Part shown: positions 16,892 to 21,539 of the stretch, piece by piece
Layout of the letters: each line of letters begins with the position of its first letter
Position numbering within the stretch: the stretch's first letter is position 1
From: an uncultured Shinella sp.
GTDB taxonomy: Bacteria; Pseudomonadota; Alphaproteobacteria; Rhizobiales; Rhizobiaceae
Direction of reading: 5' to 3'
Length of the DNA: 21,539 bases
Assembly (NCBI RefSeq): GCF_946479415.1
Contig: NZ_CAMLFY010000073.1
Location: forward strand, 1-21,539
Notes under the pieces: model-generated
What the model was told of the DNA's origin: nothing
The model's database searches: none
Seen by the model: only the letters and a program-made list of their open reading frames with translations
Position numbers and translations under genes: made by a program

Positions 16892-17341
16892 TCACGAAAC
16901 CCGGTAGACCTCATGCGGGTGCAGAACACCCTTCTTCAGAATGATATTGCCATAGAGGCGGAATTCCGTGGTGGCGACAATATAGGCCGCCTTCTTCGCC
17001 ATCTCGTAGAAGGCGAAACGCTCGACCGAATGGACGGTGAAATCCCCCGCCAGCCGGTTCACCAGCTGCTGGAATGTTGCGCAGACCTCCGGCACCGCGG
17101 TGGGGTCGCCGACGACTTCCATGCGCCACGCCGCCTCCGGCACGAAGGTATCGAGCGGCATATGGGTGAGGATCGCCTCGGTGATCGCCACGGCATCGAC
17201 ACCATCTGCACGGATGACCTTCGGGCCTAAAAAGCTCGACGGGAAATTGGCATCGGCAATGACGATATCGTCGCCATGGCCCATCGTCCTGATCGCGTGC
17301 AGAAGCTCCGGCCCGAGCAGCGGATGAATGCCTTTCAACAT
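16892..17341 (-). CDS. fucU: RbsD/FucU family sugar mutarotase, FucU type
   Basis: A 149-residue cytosolic protein of the RbsD/FucU family, which interconverts sugar anomers so the next enzyme gets the right form. MLKGIHPLLGPELL and MGHGDDIVIADANFP carry the catalytic His22, and a Tyr-Gly-Asn motif is at 130-132 (RLYGN). These features and the YGNIILKKGV end favour FucU (L-fucose mutarotase) over RbsD. It follows the aldo/keto reductase gene by 27 bp in the same direction, so the two are probably co-transcribed. The binding-protein gene lies 211 bp further downstream with its own promoter. A preference for L-fucose or its 6-hydroxy analogue L-galactose is inferred from the family. Confidence 0.9.
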   Translation of the reverse strand: MLKGIHPLLGPELLHAIRTMGHGDDIVIADANFPSSFLGPKVIRADGVDAVAITEAILTHMPLDTFVPEAAWRMEVVGDPTAVPEVCATFQQLVNRLAGDFTVHSVERFAFYEMAKKAAYIVATTEFRLYGNIILKKGVLHPHEVYRVS

Positions 17342-17368
17342 GGTCCTGCGATCCTTTCCGATCGAAAT

Positions 17369-18388
17369 CTATTGCCGGATGGCATCTTGCCCCAGTTCGG
17401 GCGCCACCAGCGTATGCGGCTCGAAAGCCGGGTAAATATCTTTGCTCAAATCCAGGCACGCAAGCGCCATATTGCGATGCAGGCTCTCCGGCTTGGCGGT
17501 GCCGATCAGCACGGAAGCGACAGCGGCATGCTCCAGCGGAAACTGCAGCGCCGGTGCAGCAAGCGGCACGCCCCGGCTTTTTGCAATGTCCATCATCGCA
17601 CCAACCTTTTTCGCGATATCGGCCGTCGCCGGCATGTAATCGAAATGCGCGCCCTCGACCGGGCCGGTTGCAAGAATACCGGAATTGAACACGCCGCCAA
17701 CCACCAGCGACGTGCCTTTCGCCTCACAAAGCGGCAGCAGCTTTGCCACGGCCGAGCGGTCGAGAAGCGTGTAGCGGCCGGCAAGCAGGATGCAGTCGAG
17801 ATCGGCCTCGCGCAATACGTCGAGGCAGACGGGTATCTCGTTGACCCCAAGACCGAAGGCCTTGATGGCGCCCGAGGATTTCAGCTCCTGCAAGGCTTTC
17901 AAGCCGGTATCGAAGAACTGGCGCAGATGATAGGCGTTGCGCTCGGCACCGTGCGTATAGACGCCGATATCGTGCACATAGAGCATGTCGATGTGGTTGA
18001 GGCCGAGCCGGGCATGGCTGAGTTCGACCGAGCGCATGATGCCGTCATAGCTGTAATCGTAGCGCACATCGAAGGGCAGCGGATCGACATAGCCATAGCT
18101 CGGCACCTTATCATCCGGCACCGGGAACATGATGCGGCCGACCTTGCTGGAGAGCACATAGTCGCTCTTCGGCTTGTCGCGCAGGAAATCGCCGGTGACG
18201 CGCTCGGCAAGGCCGAAACCATACCAGGGAGCGGTATCGAAATAGCGCAGGCCCTCGTCCCAGGCGGCCTGCAGCGTGGCCATCGCGACGTCACGCGGGC
18301 AGGCGCGGTAGAGACCGCCAAGCGCTGCGGTGCCGAAACTGTATTCGGTCACGGCAAGGCCTGTCCTCCCGATGGTCCGCGTCTTCAT
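17369..18388 (-). CDS. Aldo/keto reductase, D-threo-aldose 1-dehydrogenase / L-fucose dehydrogenase type
   Basis: A 339-residue cytosolic NAD(P)-dependent TIM-barrel enzyme. The catalytic tetrad of the superfamily is visible: Asp51 and Tyr56 (YFDTAPWYGFG), Lys82 (SSKVGR) and His139 (YVHDIG). The ERVTGDFLRDKP and RYDYSYDGIMRSVE segments resemble the D-threo-aldose/L-galactose/L-fucose dehydrogenase group, which oxidises the C1 of L-galacto- or D-arabino-configured sugars to the lactone. Its pairing with a FucU mutarotase supports a C1 oxidation. A pyridoxal 4-dehydrogenase, from the same group, is a less likely alternative. It has a GGGAGGAAAC ribosome site and is the first gene after a divergent promoter region with an operator-like palindrome. 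Confidence 0.88.
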   Translation of the reverse strand: MKTRTIGRTGLAVTEYSFGTAALGGLYRACPRDVAMATLQAAWDEGLRYFDTAPWYGFGLAERVTGDFLRDKPKSDYVLSSKVGRIMFPVPDDKVPSYGYVDPLPFDVRYDYSYDGIMRSVELSHARLGLNHIDMLYVHDIGVYTHGAERNAYHLRQFFDTGLKALQELKSSGAIKAFGLGVNEIPVCLDVLREADLDCILLAGRYTLLDRSAVAKLLPLCEAKGTSLVVGGVFNSGILATGPVEGAHFDYMPATADIAKKVGAMMDIAKSRGVPLAAPALQFPLEHAAVASVLIGTAKPESLHRNMALACLDLSKDIYPAFEPHTLVAPELGQDAIRQ

Positions 18389-18399
18389 GTTTCCTCCCG

Positions 18400-18419
18400 G
18401 CTGGCGTCTTCGCGCCAGC
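18400..18419 (-). other. Leader hairpin just upstream of the aldo/keto reductase ribosome site
   Basis: GCTGGCG (18400-18406) and CGCCAGC (18413-18419) form a 7-bp stem with a 6-base loop, ending about 11 bases before the ATG and touching the GGGAGG ribosome site. It could modulate translation or stabilise the 5' end; nothing else supports a role. Confidence 0.4.
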
Positions 18420-18425
18420 GCTTTT

Positions 18426-18445
18426 GTCTTTTATCGACAATAGAC
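18426..18445. promoter_or_regulatory. Candidate operator in the divergent region
   Basis: GTCTTTTATCGACAATAGAC is an imperfect 20-bp palindrome (16 of 20 bases symmetric). Its centre, 18429-18442, matches the perfect palindrome at 16751-16764 in 12 of 14 bases. It covers the predicted -10 of the aldo/keto reductase promoter and lies 130 bp before the GntR regulator gene, so it may control both directions. Confidence 0.7.
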
Positions 18446-18458
18446 AGATTGCCGTCAA
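18430..18458 (-). promoter_or_regulatory. Candidate promoter of the aldo/keto reductase-fucU unit
   Basis: On the minus strand TTGACG (18453-18458) is followed after 17 bp by GATAAA (18430-18435). This is the best sigma-70-like match seen in the window. The -10 is inside the operator-like palindrome. Confidence 0.6.
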
Positions 18459-18574
18459 TGGGTAATATGACGACAGGAGGAGCCGGGAGGATGCGGCGGG
18501 CGGCATAAGCCGCGCGTCTGGCCATTTGCCCGCGCAATGACTAAGGGACGCGAACCCAACAACCGGCGACACCC

Positions 18575-19453
18575 ATGGCCAAACAGAACACCGTCTTCAA
18601 GGACGCCTTCAATCGCTGCCTCAAGCTCTTGGAGCAGACGGCAAGCCTGCCGTCCGAGCCGGAGCTTGGTGCTGCACTCGGCGTCAGCCGCACCACCGTG
18701 CGCGCGATCCTGAGCCGGCTTGAAGAGGTGGGGCTGCTTACCTGGGAGAAGCGCCGGAAGATCGTGCTGCGCAAACCTGTGGCGGCCGATTATTTCCCGA
18801 CCGAGGAAACGGATTCGCTCTCTGAAATCATCGAGCGCAGCTTCATGCGCCGGATTCTGGCCGGCGGGGCCGAGCCCGGCATGCAGATCAACGAGCTGGA
18901 ACTGGCGCGCGAGATCGGCATCGGCACGACGAGCGTGCGCGAATTCCTGATCCGCTTCAGCCGCTTCGGCCTGATCGAGAAACGGCCGAACAGCCATTGG
19001 GTGCTGAAGGGTTTTACCCGCGATTTCGCGCTGGAACTGACGGAGGTGCGCGAAATGTTCGAGTTGCGCTCCGCCGCCGCCTTCGCGCATCTGCCAGGGG
19101 AACATCCGGCCTGGCAGGAACTCGATGCCATCGAGGCGGTGCATCACGCCATCCTCGCCGATATCGAGAACCGCTATCTCGACTTTTCCGAGCTCGACGA
19201 GCGCTTCCATCTCCTCGTGCACCGCGCCTCGAAGAACCGTTTCGTCGTCGATTTCTACGACGTGATCGCCATCGTCTTCCACTATCACTACCAGTGGAAC
19301 AAGACGAATGCGCGCGAGCGCAATGCCCGCGCACTGGAAGAGCATCTCGCCTATATATCCGCGCTGCGCTCACGCGATCCGGCCCGGATCGAGCACGCCT
19401 GCCGCCAGCACCTGAAATCGGCGCGCGAAACACTCCTGCAATCGATCAACTGA
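18575..19453 (+). CDS. GntR-family (FadR-like, FCD) transcriptional regulator with two winged-helix segments
   Basis: A 292-residue DNA-binding protein. Residues 24-66 form one GntR-like winged helix (LPSEPELGAALGVSRTTVRAIL). Residues 104-146 form a second (INELELAREIGIGTTSVREFL, then a wing ending HWVLKGF). A helical FCD ligand domain follows from about 155. Its candidate metal ligands are Asp208, His212, His257 and His279. Usual FadR-subfamily members have one winged helix and about 220-250 residues, so the extra N-terminal unit is unusual. FCD domains commonly bind small carboxylates or sugar acids. The gene is divergent from the aldo/keto reductase, and the shared region holds a TTTTATCGA palindrome, so it is the probable local regulator. 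The ribosome site is weak. The mannitol-dehydrogenase-like gene follows 10 bp downstream. Confidence 0.88.
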   Translation: MAKQNTVFKDAFNRCLKLLEQTASLPSEPELGAALGVSRTTVRAILSRLEEVGLLTWEKRRKIVLRKPVAADYFPTEETDSLSEIIERSFMRRILAGGAEPGMQINELELAREIGIGTTSVREFLIRFSRFGLIEKRPNSHWVLKGFTRDFALELTEVREMFELRSAAAFAHLPGEHPAWQELDAIEAVHHAILADIENRYLDFSELDERFHLLVHRASKNRFVVDFYDVIAIVFHYHYQWNKTNARERNARALEEHLAYISALRSRDPARIEHACRQHLKSARETLLQSIN

Positions 19454-19463
19454 CGGGAAATCC

Positions 19464-20555
19464 ATGGCAACGCCCATCCTGCAATTCGGAACGAGCCGCT
19501 TCCTGCAGGCCCATGCGGATCTTTTCGTCAGCGAAGCACTGGAACGCGGCGCGGCGCTGGGCCGCATCACCGTCGTCCAGACGACGGGATCACCGGAACG
19601 CGCAGGACGGCTCGCGGCCCTTGCCGCACCTGAAGGTTATCCCGTCATCGTGCGCGGCAGGCGGGATGGCCGGGATATCGACAGCCGTCAGCGCGTCACC
19701 AGCATTGCCCGCACCCTTTCGACGATGACGGACTGGCATGCGGTAAAAGCGGTTTTTCGCGATGAGGCCGAGGTTGTCATCTCCAATACCGGCGATACCG
19801 GCTACCAGGTCGGCCCCGATGATCGTAGCGGTGCCGTGCCCGCCTCGTTTCCCGGCAAGCTATTGGCGCTTCTTCACGATCGCTTCATCGCCGGCCGGCC
19901 TGGCCTGACGGTGCTGCCCTGCGAACTCGTGGCGCGCAATGGCGACGTGCTCAAGCGCCTGATCCTCGATTTACAAGCCGATCGTTACCCGGAGTCTGAT
20001 TTTCGGAATTGGCTATCGCAGGATGTGATCTGGGCCAATACACTGGTCGATCGCATCGTCTCCGAGCCGATCGAGCCGGCCGGCGCGGTGGCGGAACCCT
20101 ATGCGCTTTGGGCAATCGAGAAGCAGCCACGCCTGACGGTGCCGTGCACGCATCCAAACATTCTCGTCGTCGATGATCTCACGCCCTATGAGAAGCTGAA
20201 ACTGCACATCCTCAATCTCGGCCATACGGTGCTCGCGGATATCTGGCTAAGGGATATCAGGGCCGCGGACGAGACCGTGAAGGCGATCCTGGCGGATATC
20301 AGCATTCGCGAGCGGCTGCTCGTTCTCTATAGGCAGGAGGTCGTGCCGGGCTTTGCCGCCAAGGGGCTTGGGAACGAGGCAGAAGACTATGTCGCTGCGA
20401 CGCTGGAGCGCTTCGACAACCCCTTCCTCGATCACCGCCTGCGCGACATCGCCAACCACCATGCGGAAAAACTCGTCCGCCGCATCGTGGATTTTCATGC
20501 CTGGACACCCGATGTGCCCAAGCCCGAACTCCTGGCGATTGCCGGCGGTCAGTAA
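19464..20555 (+). CDS. Mannitol dehydrogenase family oxidoreductase, tagaturonate reductase (UxaB)-like
   Basis: A 363-residue NAD-dependent polyol/uronate dehydrogenase. It opens with LQFGTSRFLQAH, carries ISNTGDTGY at 107-114, and has the family's catalytic Lys246, Asn251 and His254 in KLHILNLGH, spaced exactly as in mannitol 2-dehydrogenase (K-x4-N-x2-H). The QFG and ISNT segments resemble tagaturonate reductase more than mannitol dehydrogenase. That enzyme turns D-tagaturonate into D-altronate. The length is clearly below the about 480-490 residues I expect for UxaB or UxuB, so it is a compact subgroup and the substrate is uncertain. It lies 10 bp after the regulator gene in the same unit. 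Its 3' end overlaps the convergent aldolase gene by 7 bp. Confidence 0.8.
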   Translation: MATPILQFGTSRFLQAHADLFVSEALERGAALGRITVVQTTGSPERAGRLAALAAPEGYPVIVRGRRDGRDIDSRQRVTSIARTLSTMTDWHAVKAVFRDEAEVVISNTGDTGYQVGPDDRSGAVPASFPGKLLALLHDRFIAGRPGLTVLPCELVARNGDVLKRLILDLQADRYPESDFRNWLSQDVIWANTLVDRIVSEPIEPAGAVAEPYALWAIEKQPRLTVPCTHPNILVVDDLTPYEKLKLHILNLGHTVLADIWLRDIRAADETVKAILADISIRERLLVLYRQEVVPGFAAKGLGNEAEDYVAATLERFDNPFLDHRLRDIANHHAEKLVRRIVDFHAWTPDVPKPELLAIAGGQ

Positions 20556-21349
20556 CCGCCGCCGCGCTTTTCCACTTCCTTTTCGCCGAGGAAGCTGCGG
20601 CGCAGGTTTTCGACGGCCGAGACGAGGCAATTGATGTCGGTGCCGATCGCCAGAAAATCCGCGCCGAGATCGCGATAGACTTCGGCCTGCGGCAGCGAGA
20701 CTGTCATGATACCGCGCGCCTTGCCGTGCGCCTTGGTGCGCGCAAAAAGATGCTTGATCGCTTCCAGCACCTCCGGTGCGCCGGGATTGCCGAGATGGCC
20801 CATATCGGCCGCCAGATCCGACGGGCCGATGAAGATGCCGTCGACGCCCTCGACCGCCGCGATCTCGTCGATCGCCGCTAGACCGGCACGGTTTTCGACC
20901 TGCACGATCAGGCAAATCTGGTCATTGGCGGTCGTGATATAGTCAGGCGTGCGGTTGAAATCGCTGGCCCGGCCAAGGCCGGCACCGACACCGCGAATGC
21001 CATGCGGCGGATAGCGCAGGGCGCGCACCAGAGCCTCGGCCTCAGCAGCCGATTCGACCATCGGGATCAGGAAGGTCTGGGCGCCCTGGTCGAGCAACTG
21101 TTTCAAGATCCAGGCCTCACCCATCGGCGGGCGCACCATGGCATGGGTGGGCGTGTTGCGCAGTGCCCCGATCTGCGCGCTGATCAGCGGCATGTCGTTC
21201 GGGCCGTGCTCGCCGTCGATCAGCAGCCAGTCATAGCCACTGGTCGAGAGGATTTCCGCCGCATAGGCGCTGCCGAGCGCTGCCCAGAGACCGAGCTGAA
21301 ACCGGCCCTCGCGAAGGGCTGCCTTGAAGGCGTTTTTGGGTGCTGCCAC
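20549..21349 (-). CDS. HpcH/HpaI class II (metal-dependent) 2-keto-3-deoxy acid aldolase
   Basis: A 266-residue TIM-barrel aldolase that cleaves 2-keto-3-deoxy sugar acids or related 4-hydroxy-2-oxo acids to pyruvate and an aldehyde. His48 (DGEHGP), Arg73 (VRPP), and the metal ligands Glu152 (QVEN) and Asp178 (GPSDLA) all correspond to the HpaI active-site residues at a constant offset of three. The RYPPHGIRGVGAGLGRAS and DYITTAN segments are those of HpaI and YfaU (2-keto-3-deoxy-L-rhamnonate aldolase). The start is taken as GTG at 21349, with GAGAGGA 6 bases upstream. The frame stays open to 21409, but that part spans a strong terminator. It probably acts with the adjacent aldehyde dehydrogenase. 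Confidence 0.9.
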   Translation of the reverse strand: MAAPKNAFKAALREGRFQLGLWAALGSAYAAEILSTSGYDWLLIDGEHGPNDMPLISAQIGALRNTPTHAMVRPPMGEAWILKQLLDQGAQTFLIPMVESAAEAEALVRALRYPPHGIRGVGAGLGRASDFNRTPDYITTANDQICLIVQVENRAGLAAIDEIAAVEGVDGIFIGPSDLAADMGHLGNPGAPEVLEAIKHLFARTKAHGKARGIMTVSLPQAEVYRDLGADFLAIGTDINCLVSAVENLRRSFLGEKEVEKRGGGY

Positions 21350-21367
21350 GACTTTTCCTCTCGAAAC

Positions 21368-21394
21368 AAAACCGGCCGGCATCTTGCCGGCCGG
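21368..21394 (-). terminator. Terminator between the aldehyde dehydrogenase and aldolase genes
   Basis: On the minus strand CCGGCCGGC (21386-21394) and its complement (21372-21380) form a perfect 9-bp stem with a 5-base loop, followed by TTTTG and more T (to about 21364). It lies 21 bp past the aldehyde dehydrogenase stop. It may terminate or only attenuate, since the aldolase start is 19 bp further on with no clear promoter between. Confidence 0.75.
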
Positions 21395-21414
21395 GTCATC
21401 AGATTGCATGCTGC

Positions 21415-21539
21415 TCAGGCAATACCGCCCAAGCAGACATATTTGATCTCGGTGAACTCCTCGATACCGTAGCGCGAGCCCTCGCGGCCGAGGCCGGAGA
21501 GTTTCACGCCGCCGAACGGCGCTTCCGCCGTGGAGATCA
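21415..21539 (-). CDS. NAD(P)-dependent aldehyde dehydrogenase, C-terminal fragment
   Basis: Only the last 41 codons are in the window; the gene continues past the right edge. The residues [19 protein letters not shown] followed by [10 protein letters not shown] are the conserved C-terminus of the aldehyde dehydrogenase superfamily, closest to succinate-semialdehyde dehydrogenase (GabD-like) enzymes as I recall them. The catalytic cysteine is outside the window. Its position upstream of a pyruvate-releasing aldolase suggests it oxidises the aldehyde product (for example lactaldehyde or glyceraldehyde), but a role on another semialdehyde is equally possible. Confidence 0.88.
   Translation of the reverse strand, partial: ISTAEAPFGGVKLSGLGREGSRYGIEEFTEIKYVCLGGIA

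Noticed and set aside
17276..18508. 410-codon plus-strand frame across fucU and the aldo/keto reductase
   Set aside because: It is antisense to two well-conserved genes and spans their promoter and operator region.
19741..19765. A sequence resembling the interior of the intergenic repeat (AAAGCGGTTTTTCGC)
   Set aside because: It has no GAATTGC arms and lies inside the coding frame of the UxaB-like gene; chance similarity.
21350..21409. N-terminal extension of the aldolase frame to the ATG at 21409
   Set aside because: It crosses a perfect 9-bp terminator hairpin, and a GTG with a good ribosome site lies at 21349.

Overview
The window is chromosomal DNA of an alphaproteobacterium in the Rhizobiaceae, possibly close to Ensifer or Shinella; the genus cannot be fixed from the sequence alone. 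The evidence is high GC with strong codon bias, the order addA, trxA / folC, accD, trpA, trpB, trpF, a DUF2852 gene, a PHB depolymerase, a Rhizobiaceae-type AccD with a degenerate zinc ribbon, and copies of a 46-bp intergenic repeat that I recall as common in Rhizobium-group genomes. No tRNA, rRNA, CRISPR array, insertion sequence or prophage was seen, and no gene-free stretch exceeds about 210 bases.

Left half (1-11986) is core metabolism. AddA (3' part of a plus-strand gene) is followed by thioredoxin trxA, which converges on a bidirectional terminator shared with the minus-strand block trpF-trpB-trpA-accD-folC. In that block trpF/trpB overlap by 4 bp, and trpB/trpA and accD/folC are each separated by one base. 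Divergent from trpF is a small YqaE/Pmp3 membrane protein. It converges, sharing a CTAG stop, with a YgjP-like zinc metallopeptidase. Next come a DUF2852 membrane protein and an intracellular PHB depolymerase (phaZ) with two inverted repeats in its upstream region.

Right half (11987-21539) is a sugar-catabolism locus. Minus strand, in transcription order: aldo/keto reductase, FucU-type mutarotase, periplasmic binding protein, ABC ATPase, ABC permease, zinc alcohol dehydrogenase. Divergent on the plus strand are an unusual GntR/FCD regulator with two winged-helix segments and a mannitol-dehydrogenase-family oxidoreductase related to tagaturonate reductase. This converges with a minus-strand HpcH/HpaI class II aldolase preceded by the tail of an aldehyde dehydrogenase that runs off the window. 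Two near-identical palindromes (core TTTTATCGA) sit on the predicted -10 elements of the two minus-strand promoters and are the likely operators of the regulator.

Read together, the locus could import an L-galacto-configured sugar (L-galactose or L-fucose), equilibrate its anomers, oxidise C1, and then either oxidise and reduce it to D-altronate (via D-tagaturonate) or cleave a 2-keto-3-deoxy acid to pyruvate plus an aldehyde. A lactonase and a sugar-acid dehydratase are not in the window, so the substrate and route are inference.
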